DNA of 64,000 nt, from positions 72,793,501-72,857,500 of the forward strand of contig CP142452.1 of NCBI GenBank assembly GCA_038049695.1. The letters run 5' to 3'. This stretch comes from Cinnamomum chago. Its lineage: Eukaryota; Streptophyta; Magnoliopsida; Laurales; Lauraceae. The notes under the pieces were generated by a model, which ran no database searches, was not told the origin of the DNA, and saw nothing but the letters and a program-made list of their open reading frames with translations. Shown piece after piece: positions 51,101 to 62,499 of this stretch (position 1 is the stretch's first letter; every line of letters starts with the position of its first letter). The translations under genes were made by a program, and so were the position numbers.

Positions 51101-54100
51101 TTAAACAACCCATCAACTGAGAAGGTGCAGCAACATGTTTATTGTCATTGTATGCATTTTGTGCTTACAGGATGCAGGAGATGTTTCACGTTTGTCTATT
51201 CATAGGCCCTTTACTTCCACATTCATACATCCATGGTCTTCTCTTGTTTTTTGTGGTTTTTGCCCCAAACGGAAAAATCAGATTGACACTAACTTCAGCT
51301 GCAACAATAAGTGGTGGTTTTGACAAAGATGACCATGAGTGTTCACTAAGCAAAAAATCAACATCATCAACTTAAACGGGCACACAGTCAAAATACATTT
51401 GAAAGAGATTAAAATTTCATGAATAGACCACAGCTCCACAATATGGATCACAGGGATCTATTGAATATTATAAGAGTTAGATGGTTGAGGACAAAGCTCC
51501 TTCCATGATAGTTAATCCAAATGAATATAGGGCAAATATTTTCAGCTTTTTTTAATCAAAATTTTCACATAAATATCAAGAAGCAAACTATTTGTGTCAA
51601 AACTCAAAATCACGATCACATAGTAAATACGTCAATCAAATAGTAAATAATATGTCATACATGATCATTAAAATCAAAATAAGAAAAAAGAATTTTTCAT
51701 ACAGGAAGGAACATGTTAAATTCAAGAAAACTGTATAAACAACAGCAATGACGTAATAAGCTTGTAACTGTCATATGTCGGTGAGAAATGGTAGCAGGAA
51801 GTTTCAAGGATAAAGTAGATACCCTTGTGGATTCTTGTACCGCCATTGGAGATGGATCAAGGTCATCTTTAGCTGGTACTATAAGGCAAGGCACCTCAAA
51901 ACCAGTGTCTTCTCCACGAGTAGCTACTTTCATAAGCAATTCCCTTGCTCTTTGCCATGAACTTTCATCGGAACTACAAATGAGAGGAGTTATATCATTG
52001 AATCATGTCAGCATAAAATCAGCAATATGAAATATCAGCTACCAAAAAGAGTGGAGAAGTTTTTGTAATAGAGAAGTAACATAAAAGTGTTGTTAAGTAG
52101 TCCCATGCATAGTTTTCAAAATCGGAATAGTATCGAAAATCATTCATACCCATGAATCGAATCGAATCGCGAATCGTATCATGAATCATAGGATTTTTTT
52201 ATTTTTCTAATAAAAATGAAAATAATTAAAAATTAAAAGGAAAAGAAAAAAGTAACTATTAATAACCATCCATTTTTCCATTTATAGTAGTATAAATATA
52301 ATAACAAGTCTATCATACAATCATATCTAGAACATCATGACATATATTATTACATATAGTTGAATAAGCTTAAAGTATCAATATAGATTTTTTATTATCT
52401 TTAAATCAGAATATAAAAATAAAAGAAAATCCAAACCATCAATCTTACACGGTAGGATATCTCTTAAAGTTAAGAAAGTGTTCATGAAGAAAAAAAACCA
52501 AAATAGATTAAAAAAAAGAAGATATAAACAAGCACCATACGGACAGTCCAATGCTTTAGTTAAATGCATGTTCTTTATTCATCTTTAAAACCTTATCAAA
52601 GCCGTAAAAAATTCTTATGAGGTTTCGTTAACTACTAAATAACCTTTTAAAAATACAAGCGATAAAAGAAAGAGAGAATAAAGAAAGAAAAAAGGTAAAA
52701 GATTATTAATATTAGGTTATTGGCTATAGCCATTCTCGCTTAGTCGAATCGCTTGAATCCTAAGATTTATTTGTAAGTGGGATTCATTATATAGATATGA
52801 ATCGTTTTCCTTAACATTCGGGATTCGAGATACGAATCGTAGGATTCTGATAACTATGGTCCCATGGATTACCATACCAAGCCATGAAGGACCATCGCAA
52901 TTCCGTAGAATAGAAGTATTCTACATTGATTAGATAAACTCATATCCTTTCCAGATTGTGACAGCCACTGATTGGGCATGTAATTGATAATGCCACTCAT
53001 TCATTCATTCTTTATAAGCTATAAATACCCAGGGTTTACCAAAGAAGGGGAAGATCACATCCAAAAGCTTCTCGTGTTTTATTGTATTTACATGTTACGT
53101 GTGTCAAGGCTGAGCACTCCACAGGGTGTCGATTGTGTCCATGAGGTCTTGGATTTAGTACAAGGTAACCAACCAAAATGAAACACGCAAAGTTTTTAAA
53201 GTTACCGTGGATTGGTGTTTTCTTCCCCTTTTTTTGGGCATAGTTACCATGTATGGTCTTAAATGAACAAACAGAACTAAGCCCAAAGAATAACATGTCT
53301 CACACTACCACCTTATTTTAGGGAGTGATATCTATGTCAGACATGGTTCAGCTGTATAAATATGTTATATTCTCACAGTTCAAAATTTATGAAACAGAGA
53401 AAAAAGAATTAATATATAAGATGTTTCAGAAGCAAAAGAACTAATATTTTAGTAGTAAAAAATAGAATATTAAATATCATCCGTGTACTTGTATCCTGCA
53501 TTTTTTATGCAATCCTAGGGTTAGGATGCAAGTGCCGGAGCGCAATTAGGGTTCCGAAGAACAATAACTCGAAGAAGAAACAGTCTCCATCGAAAAATCC
53601 ACACAAAGAATTCTATTAACTCAATTCTAATATGAGATTACCAATCTCTACAATGCTGTATATATAATAAAAGAAACTTAAGCCCTAAGAAAGCATTCCT
53701 AATCTAACTAGGAAACCCAATAATAATCCTATCCAAATTAGAAACAAACTAATCCTAAATGCAATTTCTTAAATAAAGGTCAGATCAAACCTCATAACCG
53801 GACTCAAACATGTACAAGGACCCAATACCCAGATGCAAATAACATAGTACAAGACTTGCAAGTTGCAACCAAACTAGGGAACATGCATGGGAACTCCAAA
53901 GTTGCACATAGGCGTGTATGTGCAACTTGAGTTGAGTTTACCCCAATCCAACCCACTCAAACAATAACTCCAAACCCAAAACCGACCCGACCTTCAATCT
54001 AAGACACAAACCTGAAGTCAGACCCACCTCCAATTCGAATGGAGGTCAAAAGGGTAAGCCCCAATTAACTGGAAAACCCAGTTCCAATCCCTAATTTGAA

Positions 54101-57100
54101 TAAACAGCAACTCAAGCAATCACAAGGAGAAAAGCTGTAGAAATTGCTAATCCACCACTTAAATAATGTTCAATCCCTAGGGAGAGACACTCAAATCAAT
54201 GGAGACTGAGGGTAACAATTCCAAACCAAGCAATTATATTGAAACAATATGAAAGAAAACAAAGCTAGCGATGGATGTCCATTGTACATGAATACTTTCA
54301 GGTTTTCACATTAAAAAAAAAAAAAAAAAACCAAAACTACTACCCAAATTCAAGCAATCATAATCCCTAAAAGGAAAGAAATCCGACTTAATTATTACAA
54401 AAATAAAACAAATCAAAGAATAAAAAATATATGGAAAGTTGCTAAATTAACCCAAGATGACTTGGCCGTCCCCTTCCTTGCAGATTTAAGGTCTCTCTGT
54501 ATGATTCTTCTTAATATTGGCCCCTTGTATTTTATTTTAAAAAGTGACTGTATTTATAAAAGATCATATAGTATAGGAGAGGTATACTGTAACAAAAAAG
54601 GCATGAAGCCAAGCCCCACCAAAATAAAGGACCCCAACCCCAACCCAAACCCAGAAACAAGACAAAACTACAAGGGGAACATCTTAACAGAGAATATGAC
54701 AAGAGGCACCCTCCTTAGCAAGATGATCAGCTTCTGAATTAGCACGACGAAGAATGTGGGAAAAGGTAAATTGGAGGCTTCTAGAAAGATCCAAAATCTC
54801 ATCCACACCTGCCAGCTTCCAAGGGGATTTAGCAGAAGCTTTGACCCATTGGATTGCACAAAAAGAGTCCCCTTCCACAATAAGGTTAGTGAGATTCAAA
54901 CAGAGCGCTTCTCTAACGCCAGTTCTGATGGCCAATAATTCTGCCTCATTAGCGGAGCAAACCCCAGCAGCTGCTTGTACTTTTTTTGGTTAACAATTTT
55001 CAACATAAAGAATCCCATTCCAACAGTATAAATAAGTTGAATAGGAAAGGGAAACAAAGTTTCATAACTGATCTAGATCCATCTTGTCCTTCAAAAGCTT
55101 GGTTTGAACCTCTTGAATGGGCCTCGATTGAGCTAGATCAAGAGACCTCTTGATCAATCAAACCGATCCAAACAAACAAGGGATTAATCAACCACTGGAT
55201 CCATCAAATCCAGGCCATCCGCTCCTGTGTCAAATTCCGAAGACCCAAAATTAGCCCAATTATTTAGTTTGATATCCCTACTAGTGCTTATCTAAAAATG
55301 GAGTCATTCCGCGGGAGAAAATTTTCCCCTAATTGAAATCAAAATATAAAAAAACATAATGGTGTTCTTGATATTCTCAATTCCTTTTTTTTTAATGGTA
55401 AATAACTAAATATTCTCAATTCAAAGGGATCCTCCATGAAAAAGGCGAAAACTAAGGGGCGATACTTGACATAATCCCAAAAAAAATGATGCAGATTCGT
55501 TATGAGGAAATTAGCTTTAAGTTTTTCCTTTTTGAGTTTAACGGTAGTTGTGAGTATTTTGAGTTCAATGCCTACAGATTTTCGGGAGACCATTTCCTCC
55601 TATTTTTCCATTCACACTTTCCCAATACATACTAGATAGAATAACTCAGGAACTAAATATAATTAATGGAAAACACAATATAATTAACCAAAAGAATCAT
55701 TAATCATGATAATGAATTGTTGGATAGCTACACTAGAAGGAATAATTTGATGGCAAATTGATTGTTGACGGAAACTCTAAATAAGAGCCGAAATTCAAAG
55801 CAAACGTGGAAGGTCATTTCCACAGTTTACTAGATTCCCAGTCTCAGATTGGAGATAAGATGTGACCTTCTATAACACTGACAGAGAGGTAGACCCGCTT
55901 GCCCACTCACCAGCAGAGGCATCATTATATATCAGCAACTCCTTTCTGCTTCGAGCATTTTACATATATTTTTATGCCATATTTTAGTGTCCATCCATTT
56001 CCATGATGAGAGGAATGTGTTTTGTCCCATACAATCTATATCACTTAATTAACAAAACTCCCTCTCATCAGTCAAAACAAAAATAAAAATAGAAGGAAAC
56101 AACAAAAATCTTTAAAAGAAATTTACTTTTGGAGACTGGAAGTGTCTAACCATAAAAAATAGCCAAGTATACAGGAACTTCCTAGCTAGTACCTGTCATA
56201 GACAAATACAGCTATGTCACAAGCTGCCAAGGACTCTTTAGTAGACAGCAGCCTTTCAACACCGTCTTCAGGTACCTCACGCATTATAAGGATGTTTTTT
56301 CTTGTACCCTTCATAGACAAGGTAAAACATACCATTAAAAAACAGGTAAAAACATACACTTAACCCCAAGAAAAGGAATTAACAAGGAGTGAAAGAATAC
56401 TTCGTTTAAAGGTAAAAAGGGCAAGCCAAATTACTGATAATATAATTCAATAAAGTAATACTAAAGGCTGAGTGACAAGAACAAGACAGGTTTAATAGAA
56501 CATGTACTGCTAGATATGATAGAATCAACAAAGGAACCATTAACAACATGGTTCGAGTTTCAGATCAAACCACCAAAAATTTCTCGAAATAAACATTCAC
56601 AATCTTTTTTTACAGTTCAGGTAAATCTTCCCATACAGATAAAAAAAAAAAGAGCCTTGCCACAAAAATCAGCAAACTATTTTCTAGTAAAGAATTTTGT
56701 TTCTACCATCTTAACTTCAAATCCACTACAGCCCTTCCAGAATCTGGGGGAATACAACCAGAATTAGGAAATCAAATGTTAGTATAAAGACAATTACTGA
56801 TCTGAAAAAAAAAAAAAAGGTATAAAGCACAGATTATTAGTCTCAACTTTTGTGCATTTAAATGTAATTCAGGCATTTGGATACACTCCCATGCAGCCTC
56901 TCACATGCACATGCACACAAACAGACATATATGGCATGTGGATATACAGCCATGCAGTCTCTTACAGACACACAATTTAAATATATATATATATTTTAAT
57001 ATATATATAGCTAGAGAGAGAGAGTATTGTATGCTTCTTCACATGCAACTTACCCCTTGCTGCTCAACAACATTCGCAGCAAACCGCTCAGTAGTTGTTG

Positions 57101-57599
57101 CAGTATGTTTTTCAGAGAAGGGCCTGCATTTCAAATAAAAAATAATTAGAATCATGATTTATTAAAAGAAAAGGTATCAGCATCCATGACAAAGGCATTT
57201 AAGCAAATGTGAAAGATAACCAGAAACAGAACAATAGAGAAATGTTCATAACTAAGACATTAGGAAAAAGTCAGCTCAGATAGTGTTCAGTGTTCACGAT
57301 ATTTATGATAGAAGCAACATTTGTAAATAGATCGGAGTTGAACTGAAACAATCAAGCTGACGTGTATAAGAACCAAAAGCACCACACCTTCCAATGAAAG
57401 CATTCAGCAAAGCAGACTTTCCGCCTTTTCTAGGGCCAAATACATAGCACTGGAGAATATTCCTCTGTGACTGTTGTTTGTTGCGATCCAACCTCCTTCG
57501 CCTGGTTACATTGAGTGCTGAAGCAGGGTCACCAGCATATCCAATGTAGATCAAATTAGCTAGACTAGCAGCTGGATCTAACAATGTCATGAGAGCCCA
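45137..57599 (-). CDS. MIRO1: Mitochondrial Rho GTPase (MIRO), 3' six exons; 5' part not in window
   Basis: Exons 57599-57388, 57123-57054, 56308-56193, 51973-51823, 46297-46111 and 45213-45137 join in frame to 270 residues plus stop. They correspond to the end of the second EF-hand region (WALMTLLDPAASLANLIYI), the C-terminal GTPase with its P-loop (GPRKGGKS, about residues 55-62 here) and AKDDLDP (guanine-binding TKxD-like motif), and the C-terminal membrane anchor (AAVAIVGLAAYRVYVARRNASS). MIRO proteins sit in the outer mitochondrial membrane, tail in the membrane, and control mitochondrial movement and shape; Arabidopsis MIRO1 is needed for pollen tubes and embryos. The N-terminal GTPase and both EF-hand cores are not seen between 57600 and 64000, so the gene is partial here. 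The last intron ends TAGCAG, a tandem acceptor. Introns of 4.2 and 5.5 kb hold a solo LTR, a hAT element, a LINE fragment and tandem duplications. Confidence 0.9.
46937..47050 (+). mobile_element. Truncated LTR start (TGTTGGGAAGTCCCACATC type)
   Basis: TGTTGGGAAGTCCCACATC followed by GCCTAAGTAATAGG and TTAAGCTTTTGGGTTGG is a well-known beginning and end pattern of short plant Copia/TRIM LTRs. Here only about 110 bp is preserved and no primer-binding site follows. It lies in the 5.5-kb MIRO intron. Confidence 0.5.
47156..47336. repeat. About 91-bp tandem duplication, two nearly identical copies
   Basis: Copies at 47156-47245 and 47246-47336 contain CACATGAGATCATTAACAC and GAACTCAGTTTTCAAATATAG and differ by about two bases (CTCATCCC/CTCGTCCC), so the duplication is recent. 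A CT microsatellite precedes copy 1. It lies in a MIRO intron. Confidence 0.9.
47408..47480 (+). mobile_element. tRNA-derived SINE-like fragment
   Basis: TTGGCTCAGTGGTAGGAC is a good pol III box A. About 35 bp later, GGACCAGGACCTTGAAC resembles a box B. The intervening sequence does not form tRNA arms and no CCA or anticodon is evident. It is probably the head of a SINE in the MIRO intron. Confidence 0.4.
47992..49859 (+). mobile_element. Second solo LTR of a Ty3/gypsy-like element, inside a MIRO intron
   Basis: The 1868-bp unit starts TGATAAGTCC and ends CTACGATCA. It is flanked by a perfect 5-bp target duplication, AAAGC (47987-47991 and 49860-49864). Its 3' end carries CTCCCTGTGGATCGACCC and CATTACTACAATCGCGG, matching the end of the LTR at 34407-36719. 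The interiors differ, so the two are related subfamilies. There is no internal region, so it is a solo LTR. It lies antisense to MIRO in the intron 46298-51822. Confidence 0.87.
50865..51171. repeat. 155-bp tandem duplication, two copies
   Basis: Copies at 50865-51019 and 51020-51171 share ATGGCATTTTGTA, CTCTCAAAGATCTTAAA and ATCAACTG(C/A)GAAGGT in the same order, at about 80 percent identity. They lie in the 5.5-kb MIRO intron. Confidence 0.8.
52108..52858. mobile_element. Non-autonomous hAT element in a MIRO intron
   Basis: The left end, CATAGTTTTCAAAATC, and the reverse complement of the right end, CATAGTTATCAGAATC, match at 14 of 16 bases. A perfect 8-bp target duplication, GTCCCATG, lies at 52100-52107 and 52859-52866, as expected for the hAT superfamily. 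The 751-bp element is AT-rich with GAATCGAATCG repeats near both ends and has no transposase frame. A partial relative is at 43008-43335. Confidence 0.87.
53499..53795 (-). mobile_element. LTR-like repeat, second copy of the 28255-28542 family
   Basis: Read on the minus strand, this gives the same succession as 28255-28542: GTTTCCTAGTTAGATTAGG, ATACAGCATTGTAGAGATTGG, GCTCCGGCACTTGCA and CCTAGGATTGCAT. It lies in the 4.2-kb MIRO intron in the same orientation as MIRO. The outer limits are not defined. Confidence 0.55.
54528..54990 (-). pseudogene. L1-type LINE RNase H fragment with 3' end
   Basis: On the minus strand the frame reads AAAGVCSANEAELLAIRTG, VREALCLNLTNLIVEGDSFC, AIQWVKASAKSPWKLAG, then HILRRANSEADHLAKEG, the RNase H domain that closes many plant L1 ORF2 proteins. 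It includes the conserved NEAE-LA and ANxxAD-LAK motifs. The reading frame survives for about 95 residues, so the insertion is not very old. The tail CAGTCACTTTTTAAAATAAAA marks the 3' end near 54528. The element is 5' truncated and lies in a MIRO intron in the gene's orientation. Confidence 0.75.
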
Positions 57600-57744
57600 C
57601 TGCAATAACAGAGATTTTCTCAGGTCTACATGCCAATACAGTTTAAACAGAAGAAAATTTCATTTCAACCAACACAGTAAGCAGGAGTAGACCACTCTTA
57701 AATATATAGAAGAGTAGGGGAAAATTTTATGACAGAATTACAAT

Positions 57745-57780
<36 letters not shown>

Positions 57781-58039
57781 ATGTTGCACATGAGGCCAAT
57801 AAACATTTAACAACAAAGATAGTAACACAACATGATCTTTTTTGTGAATTAAAAAAAAATAGCATTCATAAATCAAAATATATGTGGGGAATGTTTTGTG
57901 CTCCTAAGAGTAGACTGCATGCTTCTCATATGTCATGACTTGCACATTGCAGGTAACTTGTACCTTCTTTCCCAATTAATAAATTATGCATTGCTAAATT
58001 GTCTATTCAACTGAAGTGAAACTATTGCATAATATAATA
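57600..58039. other. MIRO intron sequence beyond the first visible exon
   Basis: It holds a GA microsatellite at about 57749-57777 and AT-rich sequence. No MIRO EF-hand exon was seen on the minus strand. Confidence 0.5.
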
Positions 58040-58585
58040 TGTGGGTTACCTCCTCAATCCACAGTTCCGATACATGGAAGGAAATCAAGATATAACTCGG
58101 GTCCTGCCGACCTTTGTACTGTTAATAAAGATGAGTTTTTTGCTCTCTTGACTGGCCGCCTTAGAGAAGCCTCTTGTCGCAGCTTACTTGGCTTGAGGGT
58201 GGAAGGTGATTCTTCTTGTACTATTCAGTGGGCTTCCAGAAAGGCAAATCTTCCATGGTAGTTGGCAGACACTTCTGAAGAAGTAAAGGACCTATCTATA
58301 AGATTTCTTCCTTAAATCATATTAACCGCAGTACTAATGGGGAGGCAGATGGCTGGCTAAAGAAGGAATTGGGAAGCCAGACTTGATCCTTTCTTCGACT
58401 TCTGCCTTGCCTTCCTGATTTTTGGTTTTCTTTCAGTCTTGTATAGGTGCTGTTTTTGCATGACCTAGCTTGTTTTTGTTGCTGAGACTTTTTTGGTTCA
58501 GTATAGTGCTCTTATACTGAACAGAGTCTGTGACTCCTCTCTCTCTTTTTTAATGGATTTCAGTAAATCTTTCAAAAAAAAAAAA
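58040..58585 (+). pseudogene. L1-type LINE RNase H fragment with poly-A tail
   Basis: Plus-strand frames read SGPADLCTVNKDEFFALLTG, REASCRSLLGLRVEGDSSC, TIQWASRKANLPW, then after a stop ADTSEEVKDLSIRFLP and TNGEADGWLKKE. This is the plant L1 RNase H region, related to the fragment at 54528-54990. An A run at 58574-58585 closes the element. It is 5' truncated and interrupted by a stop and frameshift. Confidence 0.75.
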
Positions 58586-58586
58586 G

Positions 58587-58703
58587 AAATATCTGATGAG
58601 GCACGTGTGGGTCTAAAGAATGTTATTCAAAGGCTTGCAGCAAATAACGATGAGGCATGTGAGACCATCAACCAAGTGAACAGATTTTTAGTGTTAATAA
58701 GAT
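58587..58703 (+). other. Open coding-like segment, unidentified
   Basis: Immediately after the LINE poly-A, the plus strand encodes EISDEARVGLKNVIQRLAAN and NDEACETINQVNRFLVLIR before a stop. Amphipathic, well-balanced codon content suggests a former exon, perhaps of a transposase, but I do not recognise the family. Confidence 0.2.
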
Positions 58704-58984
58704 AATGAATAATAAAGCTCATGTATTCTTATAAGATTTATATATACAATAACAGAATGGAGAGGTTTTTGGGCAACCTGTTGCTAGAAGAACCATCACG
58801 AAATCATATTCCATTAATGGATATGAAATAATAACTTCATTTTTTATAAGAAAAGTTAATTAATCTCCTTTTGTTTGAATTTCAGCTGAGTGCTGGATGA
58901 ACTACAAAGAAAGTGCTCCGAACACTGAAAAAAAAAACAATAAAGGCCCTTAGTCAAATAGCAGCAGTGTCAAATTGTGAGATG

Positions 58985-61690
58985 AATTGGAGCACTTTCT
59001 CCTTTATTCACACTAGACCAAGGAACTGGCCGAGTGCGCAAAAGTAAAACAAATTGGTCTGTATCCACTACAACCTCAAGCTCTAGAGCCAACGCAGCCA
59101 GATTAGTGGAAGGACCCACCCATACATAGGCACCTTTAAATAAAACAAGCACTCAAGCGTTCTACATAATAAAAATTTATTGAATTCCATAAGATAGATA
59201 GTGGGGTCTGGACGTCCTCCCCATGGATGCAAATGGGTCAGATCTCAGGCAGAACCATGGTGCATCCGGACTTGGATCCATTTTATAATCTGGATCTGGA
59301 TCCGACATGGAACATCTTTTTGTATCCAATTTCGAATTCAACTTAAAACACGAATCCAGTTCTGAATCTGGATCCAAAATCAGATGTATATTGCATTAGT
59401 ATAATTGGATAAAAAAGCTTAAAATAAATTATTAAATATAAAAGTAGGTCTAACAAATGATATACAATTAAACTTAAGTAGACTCTCAAATATAAATATA
59501 ACTCAAACCACGTAGGCCCTTAAAACCTACATGAGTTTTTACATGTAATTGCAATCTTCATGTATTCGAAACCTAGGGCCGGAGCATACTAGGATCCAGT
59601 TTTGGATCCTATATGCATGGATACAGAACCGAGATTCTCCCGGATCTTTCAGAACCGCTTTATTCAAATTTGGAGACTCAGGATACCCATTTGAAAATCC
59701 CCAACACACACACACACACCCCTCCACCAACCAACCAAAAAAAAAAACTCTTTCTCCCTTTTTCTTTCCCTTTCCTAGTTTGATTAAAATTCCGAAACTT
59801 TTCAACAAGAAAAGAAACTAAATCTTCGAATTATAAGGTGCTTGATTTATTAGGTCTCCCTCACTAGAAACTCATTGAAAATTGACTAAACTCCTAGTAG
59901 ACTGAAAATTCCCACAGTAAGCAGCTGGTCCTATTGGGCCTACAGGCTGGGCCCAATGAGACTGGGTTGACCGATTGGTTATGGGTCTGGGCTGGAGTTC
60001 CACAGATGTCCTCTTGGGTCGAATATCCACTGTACAAACCTTCAATTTTCTTGTTGATCTTCATTCTCTTTGCACGGTTTGAAAACTTTACTTGATCTTT
60101 TTCCTCGAACTAGAAGTAGAATGGAGGCGTCACTTTTTTTAATAGTCAAAGTTCACATGGATGCAAAATTGAACCACTGGATGTTCCAATTGTAGAATTT
60201 TACCATCGGATCACAAACTTTAACTATCCATCATTCTCCCCAAAGATGAAGTCAATGTGAGGGACTTCAACAAATGGATCTTCTTGTGAAACCACTGGAA
60301 CAACTGATTTGTTCTTTGATGATCCATATGGCTCTTCCGAAATTGTCATTACAGTCAGATCCATTGGATGATTAGGGTTGTTGCTAACTAGATTCAAGAT
60401 GTCCCTTTCCCCTTTTCTTCCATTGTCATGTGCATCTTTTGATCAACACTGTCCATCGAAATTTGGCCTGTTTGTCTTCTAGTTCTTCTGAAGTACGATC
60501 AATAATAGGGTTTTCCATGTTGTTTCATCTGATTTTGTCATGAAATCGTCTGCCCTTTGGTCTTTTCTATGTCATCCTCAATATCTTCTGCCTTGGTTTT
60601 CAGCTCTTTTGGTAGATTCATGACTTCCTTTAGTTCTTTCCTTTGCTCTTTCACTGATTCTTCTTGCTCATGATTCAGAATTTTCACAGTTTTTTTTCTA
60701 GTCCATTATGGAAAAAAGTTGGAGTATTTTCAGATTTAGCATTTAAGTCCAAAATTGGTGGTGATTTCAGCCTCAATTTGAAGAGAGTTTGTGAGAAATT
60801 TTGAGGCTCTTGGTTGGGTATGGGTTTAGGTTGATTTGGAATGGAAAGTGGAGGACTCTGATGTGTTTTTGTGGTTTGGATTTGGGGTTTTTTCTAGAGT
60901 GACGAAAATTGAAGGAAAATCAGGAAAAAATAGAAAAAAGGGAAGACGAAGAAGATCAACTTGTATAGGGCGGGATTGATAAGGGTTTGAGGTAAAATTT
61001 GAAGGGGAATTAAGGGTAAAGATGAGGGTTTGACTTTGGGAAGGATTTAGGGTTTGCTGGGACTGAAATTGAATGGGGGAAAAACTATAAGTATTTTCGG
61101 AGGTTTAAGGTCAAAATTAGGGTTGGATTGGAGCCCAATTTGAAGGGATTTTGTGGGGAAAACTTACAAGTTAGGTATGGGTTGGGGTTAATTTGGGACG
61201 AATAACTGAAGGTTTTGATGAGTTTTAGAGAGTTGGGTTTTGGGGTTTTATGAAGTGACGAAAATATAACAAGAAAATTTGGAGAAAAAAAAAAAGGAAA
61301 ATAGATGAGCTGAAAGAAGAAGAAAATCAACTTGACCCACGATCCACCAAGGATTTGGATCTGATACCTGATCAGACGCTGTCAGATTAGTGGAAGGATC
61401 CCTCCAAACATGGGCTCCTTCAAATAATACAATCACTCAAGGATTCTAATTTGATTCAAATTCCCCAAATCCTCTCCAACAAGAAAGGATATTATATCTC
61501 CTATTTTTTATTCATTTTTAAGGTCACTTGATTTATTAGGTCTCCTACACTAGAAACTTGCTGAAACAATCAAACTAAACTCCTAATTGACTCACAATTT
61601 CCACAATAAACAGCTGGTCCTATTGGGTCTGGGGTTTGGGCGCAATCGGGCCACGGGCCATGTCAACCCATTGGTTTATGGGTATATGAT
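58985..61690. repeat. Direct-repeat complex, probable degraded LTR retrotransposon
   Basis: Two direct repeat pairs share order and strand. 59096-59165 matches 61380-61445 (GATTAGTGGAAGGA, CAC-TCAAG). 59830-59985 matches 61519-61665 (TTGATTTATTAGGTCTCC, CTAGAAACT, CAGCTGGTCCTATTGGG). This is what LTRs of one element would give, spaced about 1.7-2.3 kb apart. A further internal repeat pair lies at about 60700-60975 and 61088-61338. A hAT-like MITE (59225-59705) has enlarged the left copy. No polyprotein is readable, so the class is unknown. Confidence 0.5.
59225..59705. mobile_element. hAT-like MITE inside the left repeat copy
   Basis: The left edge (GGATGCAAATGGGTCAGATC) and the reverse complement of the right edge (GGGGATTTTCAAATGGGTATCC) are imperfect inverted repeats. 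The interior is rich in GGATCCGG-type sequence, like the MITE at 30711-31098. The ends are approximate, with no clear 8-bp duplication. Confidence 0.5.
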
Positions 61691-61858
61691 GCATCAAGAG
61701 CCAACAATGAAGAAGAAGAGAGTTTGAGGATTAGCAGGATTTAACTTGTGTCCAATTAATTTGAACTACATTTTTTTCACAAGCGGATGACGTACTCACA
61801 AAGTGGCTGGAGGATGCAGAAGAGTCAGTACTAGATGGTGATTCACAGCTCGCTACAC

Positions 61859-62347
61859 AAAGGGCATGTTTGTGTACACACCCTTTCCGCAGAAGGAGGA
61901 AATTGCCACGTCAGCAAATTCCATAGAAATGAAAACCTCGGAAAAGGATTTCCGCAAAATTTAGAAATTCATGTTTGGTGCGGCTGTAGATTCCTAATAG
62001 AAAATCTAAATTTCTTATTTGGTGATATAATTTTTTAAAGAAAAATAATATAACATATATATTATTTATTTAACATTACATAATAATTTATATAAAGAAA
62101 TAAAAAATGAAAGAATTATAGGGTTTTTGGGTCGAAATGGACGAGTGAGGAAAAAAAGGGAGAAGTTTTCCGAGGAAATCCATTTCCCATACCCCTCCAT
62201 GGGAAACCCATTTCCACAATTATCAAGGAAAATGCTGACGAGACAGGAAAGATTTTCCGCGGAATTGTTCCGCACCAAACGCCGGAATTGTTCCGCACCA
62301 AAACCATCCACTTTTCTGCGGAAAAGTGTTACACAAACATGCCCAAA
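61859..62347. mobile_element. MITE, copy B of the GGGCATGTTTGTGTA family
   Basis: The left end, GGGCATGTTTGTGTACAC, and the reverse complement of the right end, GGGCATGTTTGTGTAACAC, match over 15 bases. Both flanks are AAA. The inside shows CTTTCCGCAGAA and TTCCGCGGAA motifs, also present in copy A at 40901-41229. It is about 490 bp and non-coding. Confidence 0.7.
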
Positions 62348-62499
62348 TAGAGAATTTGACTGGAGAAAGGCCAGAGCCAGTGAGAGCCTCGGAACGGCAA
62401 CAGGAGATACATCAAACATATGAACAAAGGCCTGACCCTTAGGCAAAGGTGGACCCACTTGTAATTACCTGGGGGCTGAACCCCTCCACAACTTGTAAA

